Assembly (NCBI RefSeq): GCF_014873535.1
Contig: NZ_JADBEF010000001.1
Span: 5,456,001-5,520,000 of the forward strand
DNA from: Nonomuraea africana
GTDB taxonomy: Bacteria; Actinomycetota; Actinomycetes; Streptosporangiales; Streptosporangiaceae
DNA: 64,000 bases
Reading direction: 5' to 3'
The first letter of the stretch is position 1. Every line of letters begins with the position of its first letter. Position numbers and translations under genes: made by a program. Under the pieces are notes generated by a model. The model made no database searches. It saw nothing but the letters and a program-made list of their open reading frames with translations, and was not told where the DNA came from. Of the stretch, positions 1 through 9,100 are shown one piece after another.

Positions 1-355
1 CCGCCGCGTTGAGCGTGAGCGGCACCTCGCTGTCCTCCACCACGTGGACGGCGGGCAGGCCGTCCTCGCTCGTGGGAAAGCGGTGCCGCAGGCTCTCGTG
101 CCGCCGCGGCAACTCGTCGAGCGCTCGGCGCAGGCGGTCCTCATCGAGCGGGCCGCGCAGCCGTACCGCGGTGGTGACGGTGTAGGTGGCGGTGCCCGGG
201 GTGAGGTGCTCCATGAACCAGAGCGGCTCCTGGGCGGGGGCCAGCGGCGGCCGGCTGCCCTCGGGGCGGCGCGGGATGCTCCCTGCCGCCTTCGCGCCCT
301 GCAGCCTGCGGCGCAGCAGCTCCCTCTTGGCTCCGGACAGATCCACGACGGACAT
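1..355 (-). CDS. NRPS, N-terminal condensation domain start (partial)
   Basis: This gene runs off the left window edge; only its first 118 codons are visible. The start ATG (353-355) overlaps the E2 stop as TGATG. The N-terminus has the short helical linker LSGAKRELLRRRLQG usual before an NRPS condensation domain, then PLAPAQEPLWFMEHL (the C1 core motif) and RHESLRHRFP (the C2 motif). It should therefore begin a module that accepts an acyl or peptidyl chain from an upstream carrier. It is the last visible gene of a leftward operon with E2, E1beta, E1alpha, a C-PCP protein and an acid ligase. Whether the rest carries A, T or TE domains cannot be seen. Confidence 0.85.
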   Translation of the reverse strand, partial: MSVVDLSGAKRELLRRRLQGAKAAGSIPRRPEGSRPPLAPAQEPLWFMEHLTPGTATYTVTTAVRLRGPLDEDRLRRALDELPRRHESLRHRFPTSEDGLPAVHVVEDSEVPLTLNAA

Positions 356-1389
356 CAGCTCAGCCCTTCGACGGCGGCCTTGAGTGCGTTCATGAAGAGG
401 GCGGCGTCCCGTCCGTTGATCAGCCGGTGGTCGTAGGCCAGGCCGATGTCGGCGGCGCTCCCCTCCCGCGGGGCGGTGACGGCCAGCGCGCAGGTGGTGC
501 CGGGAAAGACGAACGGGATCGCCATGACGACGCCGCCCTCGGTGTGCAGGGTGACCACGAAGGTGGCGCCGCTGAGGTCGGACGGCCTGAAGTCGCCGGT
601 GGTGGCGGCCAGCCGGTACCGCATCAGCGCGCTCGCCAGCTCCTTGGTGGTACGGCGCGCCGCGTCGCGCAGCACCGGGACGTAGAGTCCTTCGCCGAGG
701 TCGAGCGTGACGCCGATGTCGGCGGTCCTGGACAGGCGGACCTGGTCGCCGTCGAGCGTGGCGAAGAAGAGCGGGAAGCGCTCGTGCAGCCCCGCCACCG
801 CCTGGACGAAGATCTCCGCCAGCCCGACGGGCCGCCTGACCGCCCTGGTCTCGGCCCTGGCGTGCTCGATCGCCCCCGCCAGGTCCATCCGGACGGCCAG
901 GTAGGCGGCCGGGATGCTCCGGTGGGACAGCTCCACGGCCCTGGCCACGGCCCGCTGGACCTTGGGCAGGTCGCGGACGTGGCCGAGGAGCCGTTCGAGG
1001 TCGGCCTTCCTGACGACCTTGAGCCCGAGCTCCCGCAGCTGGTCGCCGGTGATGCCGTGCTCGTCGGCGAACGCCTGGGCGGGGGCGGTGACCAGCGGCG
1101 GGCCGTCCCGCCCGGCCGCGAGGCGGGGCGCGGGCGGTGCCGCCTGCGCGGCCGCCGCCTCGCCGCCGATCGTGGCGATCACCTGGTCGGGACGGCACCA
1201 GGCCCCCGCGACCACGCCGTGGCGGAGCACCCCCGTGGCGTCGGCGGCCAGCTCCTCCGCCGCCTTGGAGGTCTCGACCAGGGCGACCAGGTCGTCCTCG
1301 TGGACCTGGGCCCCGTCCTCGACGAGCCACTCCACCAGCAGGTACTCGCCGTCGTTGGTGTTCAGCTTCGGCACGCGCAGCTCAGCCAC
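355..1389 (-). CDS. 2-oxoacid dehydrogenase E2-like dihydrolipoyl acyltransferase
   Basis: The 344-residue protein has the E2 domain order: lipoyl domain (about 1-76, lipoylation Lys42 in VETSKAAEEL), Ala/Pro linker, E3/E1-binding domain (about 101-136, with HGITGDQLRELG) and catalytic acyltransferase domain (about 141-344). E2 enzymes take the acyl group made by E1 onto a lipoyl arm and pass it to CoA. The catalytic end reads DHRLING (320-326), so the usual Asp of DHRxxDG is Asn325 while His321 is kept. It overlaps E1beta by 8 bases, and no E3 gene is nearby. Between NRPS genes, it more likely hands an acyl unit to CoA or a carrier protein for biosynthesis than serves central metabolism; that role is inferred. 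Confidence 0.85.
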   Translation of the reverse strand: MAELRVPKLNTNDGEYLLVEWLVEDGAQVHEDDLVALVETSKAAEELAADATGVLRHGVVAGAWCRPDQVIATIGGEAAAAQAAPPAPRLAAGRDGPPLVTAPAQAFADEHGITGDQLRELGLKVVRKADLERLLGHVRDLPKVQRAVARAVELSHRSIPAAYLAVRMDLAGAIEHARAETRAVRRPVGLAEIFVQAVAGLHERFPLFFATLDGDQVRLSRTADIGVTLDLGEGLYVPVLRDAARRTTKELASALMRYRLAATTGDFRPSDLSGATFVVTLHTEGGVVMAIPFVFPGTTCALAVTAPREGSAADIGLAYDHRLINGRDAALFMNALKAAVEGLS

Positions 1390-2347
1390 GGAGCGTCTCC
1401 ATGATCACGCGGTGGACCGCCCGCTCCGATACCAGCACCGACTCCTCCAGATGGGCGGCGGTGGGAATCACGGAGTCGGCGGAGTGGACGAGGGTGACGG
1501 GGCCCGCCAGCCGCCCCCAGTGCCGCTGGTGGATCAGGTGGGCCACCTCGGCGCCCCAGGTCCCGCCCGCGGTGCTCTCCTCGACGACGAAGACGCGCCG
1601 GGTGTCGGGGAGCTCCACGTCGAAGGGGTACAGGCGGGAGGGCACCAGCAGCGTGCAGGCGATCTCCTCCTCGAGGAGCAGCGAGCGCATCGCCGCCAGC
1701 ACCATGGGGGCGCTGCCGCCCGGCGCGACGACCACGCAGTCGGGGCGCTCGTCGAGGAAGATCCGCGCCACGCCGTTCTCGATCGCGAGGGAGAACGGCT
1801 CGGGCACGGCATGCATGGGCCTGGTGTAGAGGACCTTGTCCTCGAACAGGACGCACGGCCTGGCCCGCTCCAGCATCTCGGTGAAGACCGCGAGGTTGTC
1901 GTGGAAGGGCGACACCTCGTACAGCGCGAGGTCGGGGATCCCGACGAAGTGCTTCTGCAGGCTCTGGCTGTGCGTGGGGCCGTAACCTCTTCCGCCGCCG
2001 ACCGGGCAGCGCACCACCATGCGCATCGGGACGCGGGAGCCGTACATGGAGACGGACTTGGCGGCGAAGTTCAGGAGCTGGTCGAAGGCGAGCGCGGCGA
2101 AGTCGCCGAACATGATCTCGACGATCGCCGCGTCGCCCGCGAGCGCGAGGCCCGCGGCGACGCCGGTGATGGCGTTCTCGCTGATCGGCGTGGACAGCAC
2201 CCGGCCGGGGAAGCGCGTGGACAGCCCTCGGGTGATCTTGAAGGCGCCGCCGTACGGGTCGGCCACGTCCTCGCCGAGCAGGTAGAGGTCGTCCTCGGCG
2301 GCCATCAGCTCATGGAGCGCCGCGTTGAGGTTCTCCGCGACCCGCAT
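1382..2347 (-). CDS. 2-oxoacid dehydrogenase E1 component, beta subunit
   Basis: The 321-residue protein matches the transketolase-like pyrimidine-binding and C-terminal domains of E1beta. It has LGEDVADPYGGAFK near the N-terminus, STPISENAITGVAAGLAL (carrying the Glu that activates TPP) and FVVEESTAGGTWGAEV in the C-terminal domain. With E1alpha it forms the TPP-dependent decarboxylase that loads E2. ATG at 2347 overlaps the E1alpha stop as TGATG and has GGAGG just upstream; a GTG at 2359 is possible but is too close to that ribosome-binding site. Whether the substrate is pyruvate, a branched-chain oxoacid or a ketose cannot be read from sequence. Confidence 0.88.
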   Translation of the reverse strand: MRVAENLNAALHELMAAEDDLYLLGEDVADPYGGAFKITRGLSTRFPGRVLSTPISENAITGVAAGLALAGDAAIVEIMFGDFAALAFDQLLNFAAKSVSMYGSRVPMRMVVRCPVGGGRGYGPTHSQSLQKHFVGIPDLALYEVSPFHDNLAVFTEMLERARPCVLFEDKVLYTRPMHAVPEPFSLAIENGVARIFLDERPDCVVVAPGGSAPMVLAAMRSLLLEEEIACTLLVPSRLYPFDVELPDTRRVFVVEESTAGGTWGAEVAHLIHQRHWGRLAGPVTLVHSADSVIPTAAHLEESVLVSERAVHRVIMETLRG

Positions 2348-3204
2348 CACGCCTCCCACCGTGAGAGGGGTCGGGCGATCACGTCCGCGGCGACCGCCTC
2401 GATCCGGGCCACGGCCGCGGCTTCGAGCCGGTCGAGCAGGGGTGAGGCGTACTTGTCGCGCCAGTCGACGCCGAGGGCGTGGGCGGGCCTGGTGTCGTCG
2501 CCCTTGCTGTGGGGGCCGAGCCTGTGGGTGACGAACTCGACCACGGCGGGCCTGCCCTCGCGCACGCCCGAGACGAGCGGGGCGAGCCGCGTCCTGATGT
2601 CGTCCACGTCGGCGCCCTCGACCAGCTCGTGCGGGAGGCCGAACGCCGCGGCGCGCCCCGCGATGGTGCCCGCGAGGTGCTCGCCGGTGGGCGTGGACTG
2701 GGCGATGCCGTTGTTCTCGACGACCACGAGCAGGGGCAGTGACCAGAGCGCGGCCAGGTTCAGCGCCTCGTAGACCGCGCCCTCGCCGAACGTGCCGTCG
2801 CCGATGTAGGCGCAGGCCAATCGGCCCGGCTCGACGCGCTTGAGATGCAGCGCGACGCCCGCCGCCACGGGCAGGCTCTCCCCCTGGACGCCGGTGGACA
2901 GGTAGCGGTCGCGGCGGATGTGCTGGCTGCCGCCCACGCCCGCGCAGACCGCGCCCTCGCGGCCCATGATCTCGGCCAGCAGGCCCTCGGGGTCGTCGAA
3001 GCGGGCCAGGTAGTGGCCGTGTCCCCGGTGGTTGCTGAAGACGTGGTCGGCGGGGTCGAGCAGGCCCTCCATCGCGACGGGGACGTACTCCTGGCCGAGG
3101 CAGGTGTGGGTGGTGCCGTTGAGCAGGCCCCTGCCGTACAGGTCGAGGAGGGTGCGCTCGAAGGCGCGGATCACGAGCATGCGGGAGAGGTCGGCGTCGA
3201 TCAC
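2347..3204 (-). CDS. 2-oxoacid dehydrogenase E1 component, alpha subunit
   Basis: At 285 residues this is a short E1alpha (families usually run about 320-400), lacking N-terminal extension. The TPP-binding motif is complete: GDGTFGEGAVYEALNLAA through VVVENN. SNHRGHGHYLA and GVGGSQHI are also typical of E1alpha. The enzyme decarboxylates a 2-oxoacid on TPP and transfers the acyl group to lipoyl-E2. Its stop overlaps the E1beta start, and its own start overlaps the end of the C-PCP gene by 4 bases, so translation is coupled along the whole operon. This embedding in an NRPS operon argues for a dedicated acyl-supply complex. Confidence 0.87.
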   Translation of the reverse strand: MIDADLSRMLVIRAFERTLLDLYGRGLLNGTTHTCLGQEYVPVAMEGLLDPADHVFSNHRGHGHYLARFDDPEGLLAEIMGREGAVCAGVGGSQHIRRDRYLSTGVQGESLPVAAGVALHLKRVEPGRLACAYIGDGTFGEGAVYEALNLAALWSLPLLVVVENNGIAQSTPTGEHLAGTIAGRAAAFGLPHELVEGADVDDIRTRLAPLVSGVREGRPAVVEFVTHRLGPHSKGDDTRPAHALGVDWRDKYASPLLDRLEAAAVARIEAVAADVIARPLSRWEA

Positions 3205-4562
3205 TGCCTGATCACTCCGATGACGCCCGCGATGGTCGGGTTGTCGAAGAAGTCGTCCAGGTCGACCTCGACGTCCAGGCGCTTGCGCATGCGGGCGATG
3301 ATCTGGGTGATGGTGAGCGAGTGGCCGCCCAGGTCGAAGATGTCGTCGTGGGGCTCGATCGGCGACAGCTGGAGCACCTCCTCCCAGATCGCGGTGATCC
3401 CGGCCAGGAGCGAGTCGCCCTCGACCGGCCGGTCACGGCCGGCGACGACGGGAGCGGGAGCCGGAGCGAGAGGAGCCCGTGTGGTGCTCAGCGGACGGGA
3501 GAGCTCCCCCGACAGCCGGTCGCGCAGATCGGCGACGATCCGCTCGGGATCGGTCACTTCGACGGGGTCGTAGCGCAGGCTCGCGATCAGCCCGGTGGGC
3601 CGGTCGAGGAGCTGGAGCTGGAGGGCGCCCCGCACGGCCTGGTTGAAGGCCAGCCACTCCACCCTGTCGTCCGCGCCGCCGCGCCGATAGCTGACCGACA
3701 CCGGAGCGAGCGCGGCGTGCGGCCGCAGCCCCGCAACCGCCCTGGCCAGCGGGACCCGCCGGTGCCGGTAGACCTCGCGTAGCTCGGCGCGCAGCGCCGC
3801 CGCGAACTCCGCGAAGGGCGCTCCCTCCGCCGGACGCGAGAAGACCGGCAGCTCGTTGACGAAGGGGCCGATCCGCCCTTCCTCGGCGGGTGTGCGGGTG
3901 GACAGGTCGATCGCGGTGACGGGCGCCGCGTTGCCGTAGGAGAAGAGCACCGCGTGCAGCGCGGCCAGCAGCACCTCGAACCTGGTGAGCCCGGCGATGG
4001 CCGGCACGTCGAGCGCGAACTCCAGCACGCGTCCAGGCCCCGCGCTCCGCGAGCGGAGCACTCCTCCCGGCACCACCACGTCCTCGGGCGCGCGCCACCT
4101 GGAGGCCCAGAACGCGCGCGCCTCCTCGAGGGGCGTCTCCCTGGAGGCGAGAGGGGCGAGAGGCGGCAGGACCTCGCCGCTGTAGAGGGCCATCAGGTCG
4201 GCGACGAGCACCTCCTTGGACTGGCCGTCGAAGACCGCGTGGTGCGCCTCGACCCTCAGCTCGTCGCCCGTCAGCGCGAACCTGACGAGCGGTCCTGTGG
4301 CGAGGTCGAAGGGGCCCTCCACCTCCTCGAGGGAGAGGAAGGGCGGCTCGGCGGCGGGCACCAGGACCGGGAGGCCGTCGCGTTCCTCGAAGACCGCGCC
4401 CAGCAGCGGGTGCCGTTCGACCAGGGCGGCGACCGCCTTGGCCAGCGCTCCCTCGTCGACGGGCGCGCCGAACCTGATCACCAGCGGCAGGTGGTACGCC
4501 GACCAGGCGCCGGCCCGTTCGTTGATCCAGATCCCATGCTGGGCGGGTGACACCTCAGTCAT
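3201..4562 (-). CDS. NRPS condensation-carrier didomain protein (C-PCP)
   Basis: The 453-residue protein has an N-terminal condensation domain (about 1-360) with the intact catalytic motif HHAVFDG at 107-113, a linker, and a C-terminal peptidyl-carrier domain (about 385-453). The carrier phosphopantetheine site is FDLGGHSLT, Ser415. There is no adenylation domain, so the carrier must be loaded in trans. The adjacent ligase, whose gene overlaps this one by 8 bases, and the downstream E1/E2 complex are the obvious suppliers. The C domain is compact. It probably joins a starter acyl unit to the next module, but its position in the assembly line is inferred. Confidence 0.87.
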   Translation of the reverse strand: MTEVSPAQHGIWINERAGAWSAYHLPLVIRFGAPVDEGALAKAVAALVERHPLLGAVFEERDGLPVLVPAAEPPFLSLEEVEGPFDLATGPLVRFALTGDELRVEAHHAVFDGQSKEVLVADLMALYSGEVLPPLAPLASRETPLEEARAFWASRWRAPEDVVVPGGVLRSRSAGPGRVLEFALDVPAIAGLTRFEVLLAALHAVLFSYGNAAPVTAIDLSTRTPAEEGRIGPFVNELPVFSRPAEGAPFAEFAAALRAELREVYRHRRVPLARAVAGLRPHAALAPVSVSYRRGGADDRVEWLAFNQAVRGALQLQLLDRPTGLIASLRYDPVEVTDPERIVADLRDRLSGELSRPLSTTRAPLAPAPAPVVAGRDRPVEGDSLLAGITAIWEEVLQLSPIEPHDDIFDLGGHSLTITQIIARMRKRLDVEVDLDDFFDNPTIAGVIGVIRQ

Positions 4563-5937
4563 GCCTCAACCTCCGCTTGTCGACCTTGCCGCCTTGGTTG
4601 CGGGGCAAGGCGTCGAGGGTGACGAGCCTGGCGGGCAGCTCGTGCGGGGCCAACCGGCCCTTCAGGAAGATCCGCAGCTCCTCGTGGGCCACGGGACCGA
4701 CCACCGCCACCTCGACGGCCTTGCCGAGCGTGGGGTGCGGCACGCCGTACGCGGCCGCCTCGACCACGTCGGGATGCTGGTGGACGATGTCCTCCACGTG
4801 GATCGTCGACACCTTGTAGGCGCCCGACTTGATCACGTCGCTCTCCCTGTCGACCAGGTAGAGGTAGCCGTCTTCGTCGAGGTAGCCGAGGTCGCCCATG
4901 CGCACCCAGCCGCCTCTGAACACCTCGCCGCTGGCGTGCGCGTCGCCGTAGTAGGTCCGGGTGACGGCCGGCGAGCGCATCCAGACCTCGCCCGTCACGC
5001 CCGGTGGCAGCGCGTCGCCCTTCGCCGTCGCGATCTTCACCGCGCCGCCGGAGGCGGGCCGCCCGACGCTCGCGGGCCGCTCGGGGTCGACGAGCATCAC
5101 GGTCTGCGCGGGAGCGGCCTCGGTCGAGGTGTAGTAGTTGGTGATCGTGGCGTTGCGGAAGGCGGCGGCCAGGTCGACGGCGACCTGCGAGGGCAGCGGC
5201 GCCCCGGCCGAGCCGAGCAGCAGCACGCTCGACAGGTCGTGCCGGTCGTGGACCCTGGCGGCGAGCATCTCGATGGCCATGGCGGGGACCAGGAAGACCG
5301 TGCCGGCCCTGTGGTGCTCGATCAGCGCGGCGAACCTGCCGGGGGTGAACCTGGGTAACGTCACGACCTGCGGATGGGCGTCCACGGCGTTGACCAGCAT
5401 CCACTGGCCCGCGTTCGTGCCGATCGGGAAGGCGTGCGCCAGGTGCGCGCTGTGCGCGAAGGGCCGGCGCCTGCCGCCGCAGCCGTAGGCCAGGTTGGCG
5501 TGGGTGGCGGCGACACCCTTGGGCGTGCCGGTGGTGCCCGAGGTGTAGAGGATCTGGGCGAGGTCGCGAGGGGGCGGCGGGTCGGGCGGCGGGCCCGCCG
5601 CGTAGGGTAACGCCCCTGGCCGCAGCACCCTGGTCGCGCCGCAGTGCGCCAGCATCGCCTCGACGTCGGCCCCGGCCAGCCGGTCCGAGAGGGGTACGGC
5701 CACGGCTCCCGCCTTGACGACGCCGAGGAAGGCGACCGCGTACTCCAGCCAGTCGCCGTTGCCGAACACCAGCCCCACGCGGTCGCCCGGCTCGGCGTCC
5801 AGCCCCGCGGCCACGGCGTCGGACTCGCGGTCCCACTCGCCGAAGGTCAGCGACCCGGCGCCGTGGACGGTCATCGCCACCCGCTCGGGCTCGGCTCTCG
5901 CCCTGTCCCGCAGCAGGCCGGGAAGGGTCACGCTCAC
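4555..5937 (-). CDS. AMP-dependent acid ligase / free-standing adenylating enzyme
   Basis: The 460-residue ANL-superfamily enzyme has P-loop YTSGTTGTPKG, the A5-like NYYTSTEAAPAQ, the MGDLGYLDEDGYLYLVDR hinge region and the C-terminal catalytic Lys in NQGGKVDKRRL. It lacks the FDxS motif of amino-acid-activating domains and has acyl-ligase-type VPAMAIEML and LLGSAGAPLPS instead. It therefore probably activates a carboxylic (fatty, aryl or short) acid for transfer to CoA or to the neighbouring carrier protein. It is the first gene of the leftward operon, has a GTG start, and shares its promoter region with the rightward NRPS. Confidence 0.83.
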   Translation of the reverse strand: MSVTLPGLLRDRARAEPERVAMTVHGAGSLTFGEWDRESDAVAAGLDAEPGDRVGLVFGNGDWLEYAVAFLGVVKAGAVAVPLSDRLAGADVEAMLAHCGATRVLRPGALPYAAGPPPDPPPPRDLAQILYTSGTTGTPKGVAATHANLAYGCGGRRRPFAHSAHLAHAFPIGTNAGQWMLVNAVDAHPQVVTLPRFTPGRFAALIEHHRAGTVFLVPAMAIEMLAARVHDRHDLSSVLLLGSAGAPLPSQVAVDLAAAFRNATITNYYTSTEAAPAQTVMLVDPERPASVGRPASGGAVKIATAKGDALPPGVTGEVWMRSPAVTRTYYGDAHASGEVFRGGWVRMGDLGYLDEDGYLYLVDRESDVIKSGAYKVSTIHVEDIVHQHPDVVEAAAYGVPHPTLGKAVEVAVVGPVAHEELRIFLKGRLAPHELPARLVTLDALPRNQGGKVDKRRLRHD

Positions 5938-6120
5938 GACAGACCCCCGAAATTACTGATAAGAAACTTTCCTTACAGCTCAGTCGGCCGCCAGTCTGGC
6001 ACGGTCACGAGAAGGTGACAAGAGCGGAAACCCCGTGTTTATCGGGCCTTGCGGGCCGGTCAAGATCCGTGGTTGACTCCCCAACAGTTAAGAACCTTTC
6101 CAGATTCGGGGGAAGGGCCT
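5938..6120. promoter_or_regulatory. Divergent NRPS promoter region with two ROK-type operator candidates
   Basis: This AT-richer gap separates the leftward ligase operon from the rightward NRPS. TAAGAAACTTTCCTTA at 5960-5975 is an imperfect 16-base palindrome (6 of 8 pairs). TAAGAACCTTTCCAGA at 6089-6104 is a weaker copy. Both resemble the palindrome TAAGAAAGTTTCTT in front of the sugar importer at 16566-16579, next to a ROK repressor gene. I infer that this cluster may answer to a ROK repressor. No clear -35/-10 pair was identified. Confidence 0.5.
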
Positions 6121-9100
6121 GTGACGCTTTCCGACGCCCAGGAACGCCTGTGGTTCCTCCATCGGCTCGATCCTGACGACCCCTCGTACAACACCGCCTA
6201 CGCCTACCGGCTGCGCGGTGAGCTCGACCTCACTCGGCTGGAGGCGGCCTTCACCGCCGTCGCCGCCAGGCACGACGCGCTGCGCACCCGCTTCCCCGAA
6301 GTGGACGGCCGGCCCGTGGCGGTCGTCGAGCCGCCGGGCCGCATCGCGTTCGAGGTCGTCGAGGGCGAGCCGGAGAAACTGGTCTCCGCGCGCACCAACG
6401 CCCCCTTCGACCTGGCCGCACAGCCGCCCTTCAGAGTGAGCGTCATCCCCCTCGGGCCGTGCGAGCACGTCCTGTGCGTGGTGCTGCACCACATCAACGG
6501 CGACGGCTGGTCGTTCAACGTGCTGCGCGAGGAGGTGGCCGCCCATTACGCGGGCAGGCCGCTCCCCGCCGCGCCTGCCCCGTTCAGCCCGCCCTCGCGC
6601 GACTTCGGGGCCGAGGAGGAGTGGTGGGCCGAGCGGCTGGCGGGGGCGCCGGTGCTGGAGCTGGCCACCGACCGGCCGCGTCCGCCGCAGCGCGGCACGG
6701 CAGGCGGCGAGGTGCTGTTCCGGCTGCCGCCCGAGCTCGTCGCGAAGGTGGGGGAGCTGGCCAGGAGCGCGCGGTGCACGCCGTACATGGTCCTGCTCGC
6801 GGCCTACCAGGTGCTGCTCGCGCGGCACAGCGGGCAGGACGACTTCTGCGTGGGCACGCCCGCGGCCGGGAGGACCAGCACCGAGCTGGAGCGGGTGGTC
6901 GGGTACCTGTCGACGATGCTGGTGCTCAGGTGCGACCTGTCGGGCGAGCCGAGCTTCGCCGAGCTGCTCCGCCGCACCAGGAAGACGGTCCTGGGGGCGC
7001 TGGCGCACCAGGAGGTGCCGTTCGAGCGGCTGGTGGGCGCGCTCGGCCTCCAGCGCGACCTGAGCAGGACCCCGCTGTTCCAGACCATGTTCGCGCTGCA
7101 CACCCAGGGCGAGATCGCCGACCCGCTGCCCGGCCTGGAGGCCGAGCCGTTCCCGCTGGGCTGGCATCCCGCGCGCTGCGACCTGTCGCTCGACCTGTAC
7201 ACCGAGGACGACGGCGGCCTGCTCGGGGTGGCGATCTACAGCGAGGAGCTGTTCGATCGGGCCACCGCCGAGCGCATGATGGAGCGCTACGCCGTCCTGG
7301 TGTCGTCGGTCGTGGCCGGCCCCGGCCTGCCGATCGCCGAGCTGGACCTCACGCCGCCGGCCGAGCGGGCCCTGCTGGCCGCGTGGAACGACACGGCCGC
7401 CGAGCTGCCGCCGCTCACGCTCGTCGACCTGGTGCTGGACCGGGCCCGTGCGCACCCCGACGCGACGGCGGTGGTCTGCGGCGACACGACGCTAACCTAC
7501 CGGGAGCTGACCGAGCGGGCCGCGGCCCTGGCGGGCGCGCTCGGCGAGCGGGGCGTCGGCACGGGCTCCCTGGTGGCCGTCCGGCTCTCGCGGGGGCCCG
7601 GCATGCTGGTCGCGCTGCTCGGCGTGGCCATGTCGGGCGCCGCCTACCTGCCGGTGGACCCCGACTACCCGCAGGCCCGCGTCTCCTACGTGCTGGAGGA
7701 CTCGGGCGCGGCGCTCGTTCTGACCGACGACCTCCCCTCGGGCGCGCCGCGCGTCGTCAGGCCGCGGCCCGGAGACACCGCCTACGTGCTCTACACCTCG
7801 GGCTCCACCGGCCGTCCCAAGGGCGTGGTGGTCCCGCACCGGGCGCTGACGAACTTCCTGCTGGCGATGCGCTCGCTGGTCGGCTGCACGCCCTCCGACG
7901 TCTGGCTCGCGCTCACCTCGCTCTCCTTCGACATCTCCGCGCTGGAGCTATACCTGCCGCTCGTCACGGGCGGCACCGTGGTGATCGCCGACGCGGACAC
8001 CGCTCGCGACGGCGCGGCCCTGTCGAGGCTGATCGCGGACACCGGCGTCACGCACGTCCAGGCCACCCCCTCGGGCTGGCGGGTGCTGCTCACCGGCGAG
8101 CTGCCGCCGCTGACCGCGCTGGCGGGCGGCGAGCCGCTGCCGCCGAAGCTCGCCGCCGAGCTGCGGGCGCGCGTCGGCAGGCTCGTCAACATGTACGGCC
8201 CGACCGAGACGACCATCTGGTCCACCGCGTGGGAGGTGCCCGCCGACCCCGCCAGGGTGAGCATCGGCCGCCCGATCGCCAACACGACCGTCCACGTCGA
8301 CGCGCCCCTCGGCGTCCCCGGTGAGCTGCTGATCGGCGGGGCCGGCCTGGCCACCGGCTACCTGGGCCGCCCCGAGCTGACCGCCGAGCGCTTCGTCGAG
8401 CACGCGGGCGAGCGCGTCTACCGCACCGGCGACCTGGTCCGCCGGCTGCCCGACGGCACCCTCGAGTTCCTCGGCAGGACCGACAACCAGGTGAAGCTGC
8501 GCGGGCACCGCGTCGAGCTGGGCGAGATCGAGGCCGTCCTGGAGTCCTGTCCCGGCGTGACGCAGGCGGTCACCGCGGTCCGCGACGACCTGCTCGTCGC
8601 CTACGTCGTCGGCGCCGCCGAGGGGCTGCGCGAGCACGCCGCCGCCCAGCTGCCCGGGTACATGGTGCCCGCGGTGGTCGTCGAGCTCGACGCCCTGCCC
8701 CTCACGCCCAACGGCAAGGTGGACCGCACGGCGCTCCCGTCGCCCGGCGCCGCCGGCGCCCGCGCCTCCACTCCCCCACGGACGCCGCACGAGCGCCTGG
8801 TCGCCCAGGTCTTCGCCGACGTGCTCGGCGTCTCGGACGTCGGCGCGGAGGACGACTTCTTCGCGCTCGGCGGCCACTCGTTGCTGGCCACCGTGGTCAC
8901 CTCCCGCCTGCCGGGGCGGGTTCCCGTCCGCGAACTCTTCGTGCGGCCGACGGTCGCGGCCCTGGCCGCCTTCCTCGACGCCGCGCCCGACGTCGCCACC
9001 GGGGAGGGGCCGCGCCCGCGCCCGCCCGGCGCGCCCGTCCCGCTCTCCCGCTCCCAGGCGCGGCTGTGGTTCCTGCACCGCCTCGACCCGGCCGACGCCG

